Below, one piece after another: positions 34,507 to 45,961 of a stretch of DNA of 64,000 nucleotides. Every line of letters starts with the position of its first letter. Position 1 is the first letter of the stretch. This DNA is from Rhizophagus clarus. Its lineage: Eukaryota > Glomeromycota > Glomeromycetes > Glomerales > Glomeraceae. Below the pieces are notes generated by a model. It ran no database searches. It worked only from the letters and a program-made list of their open reading frames with translations, and was not told where the DNA came from. The stretch is taken from NCBI GenBank assembly GCA_015698045.1, contig BLAL01000044.1, positions 1,146,501 through 1,210,500 on the forward strand. The letters are read 5' to 3'. The position numbers and the translations under genes are program-made.

Positions 34507-34689
34507 TCAGCAATATACGGTAATAAGCTTAGATACACCATTCCATTGGTGATTTACTCTGGCGCAACTCCTATAAAGATCTTTCTTACTAAGAAAAGAA
34601 AAAATAATTTCAAGTAGCTCGGATATTTCTAGGGTATGATACATATTTTTTTTTTCCTGCAGATAATCATCGACAATTGAATTGGACAA
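34507..34689 (-). pseudogene. F-box protein fragment
   Basis: A 60-codon frame contains an F-box motif: LEISELLEIIFSFLSKKDLY, then CARVNHQWNGVSKLI. In SCF ubiquitin ligases this motif binds Skp1. The leucine-rich repeats that normally follow in fungal F-box proteins are absent; the frame ends at 34507 and the next 300 bp on this strand has no continuation. ATG at 34689 or a second one at about 34644 could start it. Likely truncated. Confidence 0.5.
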
Positions 34690-34698
34690 ACTATCTGG

Positions 34699-34870
34699 TA
34701 ATGGCTAAGAAATCAAGGAATAATCGGCGCAAGACAATGGGTAAGTTCGCTACTAACCCCACGCAGTATTTGCCTTTATGTAATCCAGCCAAATATGAGC
34801 ACATACGTGTTCGATTATCCCGAACTGTGCGATTATCTGGGAGTCCGATCCAATTCAGGATAGTGATTAT
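34699..34870 (+). pseudogene. frameshifted copy of the small conserved ORF at 53203
   Basis: The stretch starting KKSRNNRRKTMGK matches the frame around 53173-53211, and a later segment in another frame (FDYPELCDYL) matches FNYPELCEYL at about 53310. The middle is changed by an insertion and a frame change, so this copy is broken. It overlaps the start of the F-box fragment on the other strand. Function unknown. Confidence 0.45.
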
Positions 34871-34930
34871 TAATCAGTTATTTTTTCTTCTCAGTAATTA
34901 GAATAACTTCCATAGTACACTCACGATAGA

Positions 34931-35142
34931 ATGGAAAGCGAGCGCCAAGCTGAAAGGGTCCCAGAGAGATCAAGTAAAAAGATTCATCCAATAATTTAAC
35001 TATCGAGCCGGGGGAAGCAATCAAGGTATTTGAGAAAAATTTGGAGGGACTAGAAAACCTTGTAAAATTGTTTAAAAGCGATGTGAGTAAAATGTTTGAT
35101 ATTTTCGATTCCAGTTCGATTAATGATAGTCCGGAGAAATGA
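34931..35142 (+). pseudogene. small coding relic with one frameshift
   Basis: ATG at 34931 opens a charged N-terminus (ESERQAERVPERSSK). One base later in frame, a clean open frame runs to TGA at 35142 with amphipathic, coiled-coil-like sequence (KVFEKNLEGLENLVKLFKSD). The base composition is coding-like compared with its surroundings. Family not recognised. Confidence 0.35.
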
Positions 35143-35691
35143 TCATCAACTCGGAAGAATTGCTGAGCCACAATTTGTGTGACGAATAAATTGATCACAA
35201 CGCAGGTCTGTGCGACAGGAGAATATCAAAAAGAAATTATATTAACTTCCTATTCTTATTTTTTTTTTTCCAAACAAATATGACCGGAGGAAGAAAAAAA
35301 TGTCTAGTTGCGGTACAGGACCTATCCCATAAGTAAATAGTTCCGACAAAAGCATATGTTATGAAGGGTTGAGGGACTCACAATTTCGAGATCGCCAGGC
35401 ATAAGTCCAACTATATGTCTTGCAAGGTAGATCTACATGTGAAAAGGTATGAGGATTCCGTTTACATGTGCTTTCATAGAACTCTTGACATCAGACGACA
35501 ATACTAATTACGCCTCATACCTCCTTAACTTTATCCCAGCAAGATATAAAGCATGTAGAAGTTCAGCCAACTTTCCGCAAAAAACTTTCTCAGAGAAATA
35601 ACGTAAAATAAGGTATGTGTATGCCATAAATTATGTATGTATGGGAGCAGGCGAAGTGTTTTTTCTCACTATATGTTCCTGTATTTAGGAA

Positions 35692-35973
35692 ATGGCAAAT
35701 ATCATTATCTTCAACTTTCTCTTTAAAGATGATAATAATGGCATTAATGATTTTTCACTCAATATTAATACTCAAACAATACAAACTGTCGACGATCTTA
35801 TGGGTCTGCTTGTAACTGGCGGACATGTTACTAACAACAATTTTAGTCTCTACAGGAATAATTTTGCTAAAGATGTAAAAGAACATATGAAACCGGGTAC
35901 CGTGATTAGAAGTTTTTTCCCTAAATCCCCTGACATTAATCAAAAACATGTTCTCATTCACCCCAATAATTAG
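35692..35973 (+). CDS. 93-residue protein, possible Crinkler-like ubiquitin-fold header
   Basis: ATG at 35692 begins a frame of 93 codons. It starts MANIIIFNFLF, has a central ..TVDDLMGLLVTGG segment, FSLYRNNFAKDV, and ends DINQKHVLIHPNN. The arrangement resembles the N-terminal ubiquitin-like header of Crinkler (CRN) proteins, which ends in a hydrophobic strand after a KxH motif. The CRN-typical long C-terminal effector domain is absent, and the next frame begins separately at 36200 with a nuclease-like domain. It could be a truncated header or an unrelated small protein. An acceptor-like TTTAG directly precedes the ATG, so an upstream exon is possible. Confidence 0.4.
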   Translation: MANIIIFNFLFKDDNNGINDFSLNINTQTIQTVDDLMGLLVTGGHVTNNNFSLYRNNFAKDVKEHMKPGTVIRSFFPKSPDINQKHVLIHPNN

Positions 35974-36059
35974 TATTTTTATTCTAATCATGTAGCGATA
36001 TAGTCGCAATTTTTATGTATTGTAGGCCGACTTCCGGCAACGTTTTTTATTTTATAAAT

Positions 36060-36199
36060 AAAGTAAGTACATCGAGAAAGCGGGTCACGTGTAATGATGC
36101 AATGCCTGTGCGACATAAAAACATATATTAGCGCTTAGAAATAAATTTTTATCACACTCCGGAACGTAACACTATTTTTTGTCCGAGCCTAAAAGCGCT
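36060..36199 (+). promoter_or_regulatory. putative promoter of the SAM/nuclease-like gene
   Basis: TCACGTG at 36086-36092 and GCGC-containing patches lie upstream, and AAATAAATTTTTATCAC lies close to the ATG at 36200. Assigned by position only. Confidence 0.25.
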
Positions 36200-37379
36200 A
36201 TGTCTGAAACTAGTACACCTTATACTCCAGCTTCCACCTCTACTTCTGTCGCTGGAAATGAGACGGTCTCGTTGGCGGAAGAAATTAGAAAATATGATAC
36301 AGAGAAACTTATCGAATTTTTGCGTGGGGAAAAGGACTTGGGCTTAGTGATAAGGCTCTTGAAATTTTAGAAACGCAAGAGGTTAATGGTCGTGCCTTCC
36401 TCAAATTAACCAAATTAACCGAAGAAAAGCTCCTTTGTCATCCGTATAATTTACCTGGAGGACCTGCGTCAAACTTCGCTAAGAGTGTAAGGATAAAAAA
36501 TTAAAAGCGTTCTCGTCCTACAAGAGTTTGAGGAAAGTATTAATAAGATATGGTCTCGAAAGTGAGGGTACCGACAAAATCCCATTATTTTCTCTACAAA
36601 CCTGTGAAATCAAAGACTCCGACAAGCACTTCGAGCATTGCGTGGAGAATATTTTGTTCAGGAAACATTATGGGTCATTGGTTGTGGATAGTTTGGAATC
36701 TATGCGTAACGAATACGTTTCGACTATACTTCACACGGCTCTTCATATTGTGGGAGACGTCACGAATAAGGAATTTACTATGAGACCTGAATACGAAATA
36801 ATTGGAGAGGAAAGTTACGGGCGAGTCGATTATGCAATAAAGGTAATAATAACATCATTCCCTGTTTTATTTTTAGTTATGTATGACTGGTGGAAGAAAA
36901 AAGAGACACTAAACATTATACTACCCTTTTTCAGGAGGCCGAAAACCTTCTTTGTATCACAGAAGACAAGGTCCAGCGTAACTTACTCGAAGGTTTCGCA
37001 CAAAATATAAAGCAACTTGAAAGTTCGTACGAAACGAACAAGAAAAAACGAAAGCGGGTCGATTACGATGATTTCGATTACCTCTATGGTATTGTGACAA
37101 CTGCTAGAGATTGGCATTTTTTACTCTATTCTCCAAGGGCAAATACTTTATTTTTTTCTTCATCCAGGTGGGATTTCACAGGCGAGCGAACTTCCCGTTG
37201 CTATCGAATTTAACAATAGAGCTTTGGACAAAAGTTCCAACGCTTACAAATCATTGCGTAGTGCCGTGAAGGAAGTTTTGCAAATAATCATAGGGTTGAT
37301 AAAAGATAGGGTATGTGCGGAAGACGACTCTCCCTCAAAGAAAAAAGCTAGAATAGAGGGTTATCGTTCGAAAAAATAA
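36200..37379 (+). pseudogene. SAM-like plus PD-(D/E)XK-like nuclease family, disrupted
   Basis: The start is the ATG at 36200 after a Ser/Thr-rich leader. A SAM-like helical segment (SLAEEIRKYDTEKLIEFL) follows, then a frame change near 36348 and another near 36490. The frame at 36528 gives IPLFSLQTCEIKDSDKHFEH, then GRVDYAIK. A 102 nt intron-like gap follows (GTAATA...TTTTCAG, 36842-36932 region), then EAENLLCITEDKVQ. The D of GRVDY and the E-x-K of ITEDK match the active-site spacing of a PD-(D/E)XK fold, split by the intron. A third break occurs near 37140, and the frame ending at 37379 closes with a basic KKKAR tail. This architecture resembles a large Rhizophagus family. The breaks suggest a recent pseudogene or unrecognised introns. 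Confidence 0.6.
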
Positions 37380-37511
37380 TCATGTATATTAGTTCCAGTC
37401 AATATCATAGACGTCATATATCACGGGCAATGACCCAAATCTTGTATTTATTTTTGCATGTATTAATAAAAAATTTTTTTCTTGGCAATGTTGAAATGCT
37501 GTGCATAAGAT

Positions 37512-37715
37512 GATAATCACCGAGATTCAAACGGCATCAGGAATCTCGCCTATAACATTCTAAAAAGTCTAGGAGACGATATCGTCAAGGATACAGAATT
37601 TGTTGAACTTGAGAAATGTGATAAAGATGTCCCATCCCTTAACTCTGGTATTGTGATATCCGCTATGTATATATACAATGTATTAAAGAATTATCGCGTT
37701 TATCAGGTGATGTGA
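37512..37715 (+). pseudogene. orphan open segment, exon-like
   Basis: A 64-codon open stretch without an ATG (GIRNLAYNILKSLGDDIV, then LEKCDKDVPSLNSGIVISAM) ends at a CAG|GTGATG donor-like site near 37706. Composition is coding-like. Either an exon of an unrecognised gene or a fragment. Family unknown. Confidence 0.35.
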
Positions 37716-37921
37716 CTTAACGATTATGTCATGATCGGCAGCCCCCTTATTAAAAAAATAGACTTCTAAGTACCTTTACGCGTAATCTAAACTCACCCAA
37801 ACACGTTTTACAATTAAAAAATTTTTTCTTCAGTTCATTCACGTAACTTGACACCGAATTTTGACTCGCGTAAACTTCTCTTTTCTTCAGCCTAACAGCT
37901 AATATTTTTTATTGTGTAAAA

Positions 37922-38602
37922 ATGTCGTTGTCGTTTCACGGCTCATTTTCCTATCGCAATGATCACATAAATATTATCCGTATTGAAGAAAACGTTAATT
38001 TAAGAGTTGAAAGAGAGAATAGTGAAGTTGCTATAATATATTTCGCAAATGACCAAGGCGATAGAATTCCTATTCCGCGGGGTATTACCGTAAGAAATAT
38101 AACCGATAATTCTATCGTAAGACCCTCAAGACATGGGAGGTGGTTTTATTCAATCTCGTGGGTTCCAAGTTACGAGATTTACCGTGATAATGTACGTATC
38201 GTATCCCTCGACAACCAGAAGCAACAAGTGATTAGGGGGAGCGATGATTTTCTTTACTATACCACTGATAGCGATGACAGTAGAAGTGATGGAGACGACA
38301 ATGATAACGGCGGTAGTGATAACGATGATGACGGTAGTGATAACGATGATGACAGTACAAACGATAACGATGGTACAAATGATGGTGATATGGGGCAGTT
38401 AATTCGGGATAACAGCAATGAAATCGATAGAGTTATCACTCAAGGAAATACGACACTGAGAATAGGAGATTGGGTTATACGATCGAATAGGCCCAATACT
38501 CGAGGAGGATCTACCTTGTTGCACTCCAATTATGGAGACTTTCAGGTTACTTTAATTGGAAATCATTATAGATTTGATGGATTTTTCGATGATGATGAGT
38601 AA
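37922..38602 (+). CDS. 226-residue protein with a central Asp-rich tract, unknown function
   Basis: A clean single-exon frame from ATG at 37922. Residues 1-115 are a compact mixed beta-like region (NDHINIIRIEENVNLRVE, then RWFYSISWVPSYEIY). Residues about 116-160 are an Asp/Asn/Ser/Gly repeat tract (units of SDNDDDG). Residues 165-226 form a second ordered region (TTLRIGDWVIRSN, then GDFQVTLIGNHYRFDGFF) ending in an acidic DDDE. No signal peptide or membrane segment is seen. An AATAAAATA signal lies at about 38692. The acidic tract could bind Ca2+ or basic partners, but that is speculation. Codon use and composition set it apart from surrounding AT-rich DNA, and it is probably a real gene. 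Confidence 0.7.
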   Translation: MSLSFHGSFSYRNDHINIIRIEENVNLRVERENSEVAIIYFANDQGDRIPIPRGITVRNITDNSIVRPSRHGRWFYSISWVPSYEIYRDNVRIVSLDNQKQQVIRGSDDFLYYTTDSDDSRSDGDDNDNGGSDNDDDGSDNDDDSTNDNDGTNDGDMGQLIRDNSNEIDRVITQGNTTLRIGDWVIRSNRPNTRGGSTLLHSNYGDFQVTLIGNHYRFDGFFDDDE

Positions 38603-40189
38603 TAATTAGATTAAATTTGTCTTCATTTTTAAATGCTATAAATGCTGTAAAATAGTTTTAAATTTTATATTTGTATACTTCAAATGTATTTCTAATAAAA
38701 TATATCTATCGTGACAAAAATAATAAGCTAATCTATTTTGTCTTAACCGACTTTAATTTTTTTTAAATGTTGCTTATCTGCAACATGAGAATTTTCTCAT
38801 TATTTCTCAGTAAACACAATTACACAATTACTTTAAAGCGAAAATTATTTTAGTGTGAATTTGCAATAAAGCAATTTTGGAGTGTTTGATTTATTTCCAG
38901 CGCCGTATATTTTATAAATGTTATCAGCCGATACTCCGACTTTATAGTAATGTTGACCGTGTCATTGCTGGAGTCTTGAGAGCAGAACGAAATTAGATTA
39001 GTTACTGCGCCAAATTACTGCGCAATTCGTGTTCAGAATTTCATTTTTGAGTAGTTATGCATAAAAAGAAGTTTTGGCCGTATCGGGCCTTTCTCCTTTT
39101 TAATTCATGTATATCTGTAAATGTATGGCACGCCGGACTGGACAGATGTTTAAACGTAAAAGCTAAATCATTTGACGTTAAGGTTAACTGCGAAATTCAA
39201 ATGATTTGCTGTTACTGTCAAACTGTTTGACTTTATGGTTAAATCCTTTGCCAACATTGTCAAACAGTTTGGCGATATGAAAATAATTTTCCATATTTGG
39301 TTAAAATTCAAATGGTGCAATTTATTAAAACACCTAACAAATATTTTTTGCACCGAAATTAAAAGATCATATCCTGAAATGCATTAATTTTATGACAATC
39401 ATATCTTGAAATGAAAAATTGGGCGTATTTTTTAATCTAACCAAAATTCCCAATTTGGATGAAAAAAGTCGCAAATAATTTTATATATTGTTAGCTGTTA
39501 GGATATACTCAATGTATAGGGTTGTTTATCAAATAAAATTTGATAGCCGTCCGTGCAACATTCCCTCGTATTTTTACTTTTCATTTCTTTTGAATGAGTG
39601 ATATAAATAAATGTTAAGACTGAAATTATTTATAGTATTGATGAGAGATTCGTACAAAGAATTCTGAATATAGAACAAGTGTAATTTCGATTATATTGTA
39701 GATCTTCAACAAGAATAATTATTGTTTTGATTGTACAATGACATGATGACATTCAATTCTTTCTATTTATTCCAATTTCAGCTTCATAAAAGGCTTCGAA
39801 AATTTTTGTTCTTTTCCAAATTTGGGACTGATCACCGAATCTTCGAACTTCACTTTTTTTTTTTTTTTACACTTCAAAATAATATTAGTAAGCCAAAAAC
39901 GCCCTAATAGTGACTGAAAATGAAGACTAACAGTTTCCGGCAATTGGTAAGTTTATATGAAAATTCAAGTCATAATTTAAATTTAAGGTTTTATTAAGAG
40001 ACATGTGATGTTTTTATTTTCTCTAAACTAAATCTAGCTTTATTGGAGAAGCCTACTCCTTTTATTAATTATTTTCCTGTTCTATGAATAACAGTATCTA
40101 TTGAAATTTGATTAATTAACGATATAAATTCAGGAATATAATTATTTACAACTATTATCTTTCAGTTGTATTTGATTAAATTTTTTGTA
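38603..40189. other. intergenic with a kinase-family 3' flank motif
   Basis: Contains degenerate repeats of an AAATCMTTTGNC-type unit at 39160-39290 and one copy of the recurring flank motif at 39922-39951 (GAAGACTAACAGTTTCCGG), downstream of the relic at 40190 on the minus strand. No gene seen. Confidence 0.4.
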
Positions 40190-40418
40190 AAATAAATAAT
40201 ACGTTTTCTGGTTTATTGTTCCGACATTGTCATATTAATGTTATTTTAAGGGTTTTGCGTATCACTTATCATATCGTATGCCTCACTCACTATATCAAGG
40301 TCTTTTTTCTGATTGCAAGAATATTCATAATAAAACCAATGAATCTATGTCAGAAGCAGTACTTTAATTTCTCCACGTAAAACTTTCGGCGCAACAAATG
40401 GTAAAAACTCCGATCAAA
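40190..40418 (-). pseudogene. kinase exon 2 relic
   Basis: Aligns with the segment of gene 4 between the RPTA region and the activation segment (compare 41150-41405): the minus-strand motifs for PENR, the SDIYSFG region and APK/E are recognisable but broken by substitutions and small deletions. Only the middle of the C-lobe survives. Confidence 0.6.
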
Positions 40419-40613
40419 GAACGCCATCGCATAAGATTAATAAACTTAAAACTCCTTAACATTTATAGAGTTCCATTTCGGTTATATATTTGCCGCGTAT
40501 TTGTTCTTTTAACCCGAAAAGTATAAATTATATGTACATCACTATTTATACCAAAGCTTTAAATTTTACTAAATGAAATCCTTTTTTGTAACAACAACAA
40601 AAAAATAATAAAT

Positions 40614-40666
40614 GAAAGATTAACTAGTTTTGGCTTACAAGGGTGGGCGTACAGTCATTGTTGTCG
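40614..40666 (+). repeat. kinase-family 3' flank motif after gene 4
   Basis: AGATTAACTAGTTTTGG followed by AAGGGTGGGCGTACA. A diverged member of the motif family, 264 bp past the stop codon of gene 4. Confidence 0.4.
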
Positions 40667-40929
40667 TATGTTTATACATAAAAATTTAATTCTGAAGCAT
40701 AATATATTATATTTTGACTTTGGCTAACCAAAATCTTTTTAATAATATTTATTAAATGGTAAAAATAAGAGTAAAATAACTCATTCGATCACAGTAATCA
40801 AAAAGACAATGGAAAAGAAAGAAATAAAGGGAAAAGGAAATGTGCAAACAAAAAAATATATAATAATTTCAGAAAAATCCTTCTTAAAGATTAAAATTTA
40901 TAACTATCTATAAATAATCGATTGAATTT

Positions 40930-42305
40930 TTATTGATTAATGATCATTTTTGACAATTCAGGAAAATATAAAAGTCTACTTGTGTAATATGCTTCATGAT
41001 GTATTTTCGGATGAGTATATGTTTCGGGCAATTGAGAAATCATTTCATATCTTTTTTCTTCAGATTCATAATAATCATCATCAAATGGATTTGGATGTTC
41101 GCAAATTAAATTAATCCAATTTAATTTTTTGTATAAATAAGATGCAGTTGGGCGATTTTCTGGTTCATTGTCCCAACATTGTTGCATTAACTCTGCATAA
41201 AATTTTGGTGTATCCTTCGGAATTTCAAGTCTTTTGCCGTCACAAATATTTTTTGCTAAATTAATATCGTGTGCTTCATTATACCAAGGTCTTTTTCCAG
41301 TTGCAAGAGTATTCATAATAATACCAAACGAATAAATGTCGGAAGCAGGAGTATAATTTTCACCACGTAAAATTTCCGGTGCAACATAAGGCAAAACTCC
41401 ATAAATTTGATTGGGATTTTTATTTTTAATATTATTGCATGGTCCATAAAGACCCACATCTCCAATATGTGCGGAAATTTTTTCGTCCTTAATAAGTATA
41501 TTTCTTCCGTGAAGATTTTTATGAATTTTTCCTTCATTATGGATTCTTTCAAGACCTCTAGCGATACCCCATAATATGTCTATCATATCACGCCAAGAAA
41601 GAATTCCATTATGATAATCAAGGAATTGGTACAAGCTACCGTTTTCGTAATTCTTCATAATGATCATATAATTAGACGTTGGATCCTTCGTAATCCCGAA
41701 TGTTTCAGCTAACAAATTTGATTGTAAGCACTTGCAATATGCTTTAATCTGAAATGAAGTTAAAATAAATTTCAGTTGAAAGAATTGTATGCTTTTATAG
41801 AAAAAAGAGTCAAATTATAAAATATCAATTTTTTTTTAGAGTAAATATATCTTTTATCATTTTATTTATTGTTCGTCGAACATACCTGATCAATGTAAGA
41901 ACTTGAAATGTTTAGTGAATTATCGAGGCGTTTTAAAACGACAGAAGTAGGTCCAGATCGAGTCCATTCTTGCGCGCCATCGTCCCAATTCCATCTTGGT
42001 CCTTCCAGCCAAAGTGCCGAATAGAAACTACTAAATCCGCCACTATCAATGTATTTGACCATTTCAAATGCCTCAAAGGGGATCCATTCCAAATAATCAC
42101 AAGTTTGAGACGCATTCAATTGAGTATGACGGATTAATTCATCAATTTCCTTATTTTCGGATGTCCAATAGGGAAAGTTTTCCTTCATGGAATTAATTTC
42201 ACATTCCTTACACCATCCAAAAGAGATTCTAGGTTTCCCACATTCGGGGCAGTCTTTTAATTCTTTCGGAGTAAATTTATTTCCTTGATAATTATCCTCT
42301 TCCAT
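40930..42305 (-). CDS. pseudokinase-like TKL-type kinase paralog 4, zinc-ribbon header
   Basis: Exon 1 42305-41886 (140 codons), intron 137 nt (GTATGT...TTTCAG), exon 2 41748-40930; 412 residues. Zinc ribbon CPECGKPRISFGWCKEC, Gly loop DSGGFSSFY (the third Gly of the loop is Ser), beta-3 Lys in VVLKRL, exon-end Gln (SSYIDQ), catalytic loop HKNLHGRN with Asn (codon at 41515-41517), GDVG, APEILRGE, SDIYSFG, NRPTA. Tail YTHPKIHHEAYYTSRLLYFPEL. Intron position and phase match the other copies. The weaker Gly loop suggests this copy may also bind ATP poorly. Intact. Confidence 0.87.
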
Positions 42306-42345
42306 ATCGAGATATGAACCTGCATTATAAAAATATTTGTTTACA
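42306..42345 (-). promoter_or_regulatory. conserved 5' block of kinase gene 4
   Basis: The minus strand reads AAACAAATATTTTTATAATG then CAGGTTCATATCTCG directly before the ATG. The same block precedes gene 5 (49316-49356) and the relic at 33166-33215, so it is the shared leader/promoter of this subgroup and contains a TATA-like TTTTTATAAT. Confidence 0.5.
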
Positions 42346-43269
42346 GTTTTAATTAATTATACTTAATTGTTTCTTTTATCCAAGAACTCTATCACCCCTA
42401 ATGCTGACAAAGATATTGAAATTGGTAATAATTTTAAGTATTGTTCTTACAAATAATATATATATATATTTTTAAATATGAAAGAAATTATAATTTTTTC
42501 GTAAATTTACCAATAATTTTTACTTGAAAAAAATTATTTTTACACTTATTTATAAAGAAATGATGGGGATGTAAATCGAACGAAGATTTAGGGATCGACC
42601 GATTGCTAATCATTATCGTATACTCGTAATTTGTAAATGTGGATGTGTATGCTTTATTTTTGTTTATATTTATGTTTATATTTATAATGCAAAAGGTTTA
42701 TCGAAGTTTAAAATTTGATAGTGCAACAGTTGGATTTGGCGCTTGGCTATTAGGAAATTACCGAAGGTTGAAATAATTCGGATCAATTTTTGCTGTTTTC
42801 ACCGTAGTTTTTATCCTTTGTTTATTTGATTGTATTGAGCCAAAGAATATCATTGAAACGTTAAATATTTAGAATCTTCGAAATTTTATTCTTTTTTCAT
42901 TTTTCCAAATTTGGAACTGCTCGACGGCTCGAATCCTCGAATTTCGTTCGATCTACCATTATAAGACTTGCTTAGGAAACTACTAAATGATGACATGATG
43001 AAAGACTAACGGTTTCTGGTTAATAGGATGGGTAGGGCACATCCATTGATGTTTTATGACTTTTTAAGATTCAAAAAATTTGAAAGCCGTAATTTTTAAA
43101 AATTTCATAAAAGAAAGATTTTATCAATGGTTAACTATATTTTTACTAAACCTAATATAGTAAAATTAGTAACAGACTTTATTAAGTAAAGTAGTTCATT
43201 TATTATAGTAAAATAAAAAATAGTGGGGAAAACAACAAATCCTCATATTTAGAAATTTTTTATTAATGA

Positions 43270-44330
43270 ATTGTCACAAGTGGATACAAATTAACTTTTT
43301 GTATAGTTGCATTTCTGGTTATTATTCCGACAATGCTATTTAAGTTTTGGTGTATCATCTGGAACTAAAATCTCTTAACGTAAATAAAGTGCCTCGTTAT
43401 ACTATGGTCTTTTTTTCCGATTAGAATATTCATAATAATACCAAACGGATATATGTCAGAACAGTTTTCGCTTCTGCTGCAACATATGGTAAAACCCGTA
43501 AATTCGATTTGTACTTCCATAGCTCCGGTACATAAAGACTCACGTCACAAACAAATAAGAGCGTCAATGGACCTGTGAAGATTTTTATGTCAATATGAAC
43601 CTTTTCAAGATCTCTAGAGATTCACCGTAATATATCTATTATATCCATCTAAGAAAGAATCTCATTATGACGATCAAGGTATTGGCATAAGTTGAATATT
43701 TCTTAACGATCATATAATTAGATGATGAATCTTTTGTGATTCCGACTTTTTCAGCTAACAAATCTGATTGTGAGCACTCGTGGGATAATCTGAAATGATT
43801 AAAATATAAAATCAGTTGTGTCATGTTTTTTTATGAGCTGAACATCGTATTTTTTATTGGGAGATAAATACTTCGCAACTTCTTCCTATATACCTGAATT
43901 AATTGTAAACTTTGCTGTTACACTAAACATTTGTTCAATCGGAACGCTAAGAATTTAATGTTTAGTGAATTATCAAGATCTTTCAAAATAGGAGTAGGCC
44001 AGTTCAAGTCCATTCTTGCGCACCATCGTCACAAAACCCTCTATCCAAAGAATTGAGTATACACTACCAAATCTACCACTACTAGTGTACTTTACCATTT
44101 CAAATTTCTCGAACGGGATCCTTTCCAGAAAATCATAAGTTGAGAGACATTTAATTCATTTAATCGAATATGACAGATTAATTCATCAATCACTTCATTT
44201 TAAATGTCCAATGAGGAACGTTTTTCTTCGCGGAATGAGTTTCACAATCCTTGCACCATCAAAAAGAGTTTCTATGTTTCCCACATTCAAAAAATTACTT
44301 TAGATCTCTTTGTGTAGATTTTTAATTTTC
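43270..44330 (-). pseudogene. kinase-family pseudogene with both exons
   Basis: Both exons can be followed at DNA level: exon 2 about 43790-43280 and exon 1 about 44300-43925, with many stops, frameshifts and deletions. Surviving marks include an ASSNYMIV region, the zinc-ribbon codons near 44265-44290, a Gly loop-like GSVYS region near 44065 and the catalytic loop near 43578-43590, where the position of the HRD Asp reads AAT (Asn) here too. The arrangement matches gene 4. The flank motif lies 3' of it at 43000-43050. Confidence 0.75.
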
Positions 44331-45961
44331 ATCTTTCATGTAGACCTGTTTTAATATGAAAAAATATTGTTTGTAACTTTAGAAAAATTTCAAGAAAAGC
44401 AAGAAAAGCTGCTTCTTTTATACCTATCTAATATGTCAACAAATATAAAAACTATCTATAAATGATCTTTTTGAGGGAATTTAATTTCGGTGCTCAAGAA
44501 TGGTTAACACAGTAATTTTTACTGAGTATAGATAAACTAGATAATAAAGCCGGCTAATTTCTAAAAGAATCATTAAACAACCATTGATAGAACATATCAA
44601 TTACTATATTATAATTAAAATGAAATACTAATTTGGTTAATTACTGTATGAATTTAACAAATTAGTTACTAAGAGATACTATCCCATAATAAGCTTAATT
44701 TTAAATGTGGAAACGACATTTATACTAAAGTTTATTCATTGATATTCTTACAGATGATGTTTCGTTTATTCTGGACCGTAGCTAATACATATTTGGTTTA
44801 GCGTTACGGCAACGATAATCATGTGATGGGTTTGTGCTTTTCCAAAGAGGAATTCTATACATGATCACATTTATACATAATGTGACCCAAAACATAGGAT
44901 GAAGATCAGTATTGATAAGCTAATTATAGATAAACGAAACACTATATTTAAAGGGTTGTTTACATCAAGTCCGCTCAATCCTCCAAATACACAAAGTGGA
45001 TCCTTTGTCGATCGAATAAGATGACCAAATCAATGTAACAATAGTATACAAAATAAAAAATTTTACAAAGATCCTTAATATTTTACATCATATATTTAAA
45101 TTTAGATATAGTATGAGAATATAGAGAATAAAATAAGCTAAAAGCCATCGAAAGCATAATCTAATTATATATTTACAAAATTTGTTTTCAAGAAGAATAG
45201 TTTGAGGAATGTTATGGACAATTTTTTAACAAATCCTCCACCTCGTTGTAAACTCATCATCTTTACTAGAAAAGAAGATTTAGGAGAGAACTCATTTAAA
45301 TATTTAGATTACTTTGATGTTACAACCTTTCTTAAAGGGAGAGATACTTGACCACATATTGTCTTAGCAACAAGGGAAAATAGATTATATATTAAATGTA
45401 AAAGATAATTATAAAATTATCATGATGGTTTGAGAAAGGTAAAATACCACCAAGGATAGTTGTTATCAAAACTTCTTTCCAATTAACGAAAGGGGATGTG
45501 ATTTATTTAATTTGATATGAGGGTTTCATCTATCAAAGCTATCAATCATTACTTTAATTCTTTTAAAGTTATTAATTTCGTTAAAAAACCTTCCTAGGCT
45601 GTAAAAGTCGAGAAATTCGTGTTCATGCAAATTTCTTTGAAATAATTATTTAAAAAATAACTTGATATCAAAGAAAAGTAACCAAATACCCCAAGGCAGA
45701 CATGATTTGACTATAGCACATAATATGCTGTATATATTAACTATGGAAACAAGTTTTTTATGGATGTATATTCGTTTGTAAACCTCTTTCTTCTGATGAT
45801 TCTGCCATTTTTGATATTATTCTCTCAGAAGATGAAAGCACAACTTTGACAAAACACAAACCAAGAACTCTTAAAATAAAATAATAATTAGCAAAATTAA
45901 TGGATGAATTGCAGCGTTTTTTATTGACAAAGCCATATTAAACAACAAACTTCAATGAAAT
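44331..45961. other. intergenic, mostly unassigned
   Basis: AT-rich 3' and 5' flanks between the kinase pseudogene and the Argonaute relic. One coding-like remnant at 45214-45408 is listed separately. Confidence 0.4.
45214..45408 (+). pseudogene. short coding-like remnant, unknown family
   Basis: ATG at 45214 opens 45 codons (PPPRCKLIIFTRKEDLG, then FDVTTFLKGRDT), then TGA, after which the same frame stays open for 18 more codons (PHIVLATRENRLYIK). It looks like an old gene fragment with one nonsense change. No family recognised. Its closeness to the Argonaute relic may be chance. Confidence 0.3.

Noticed and set aside
35000-35198. 106-codon minus-strand frame at 34878-35198
   Set aside because: The plus strand of the same segment reads as a better coding relic (34931-35142).
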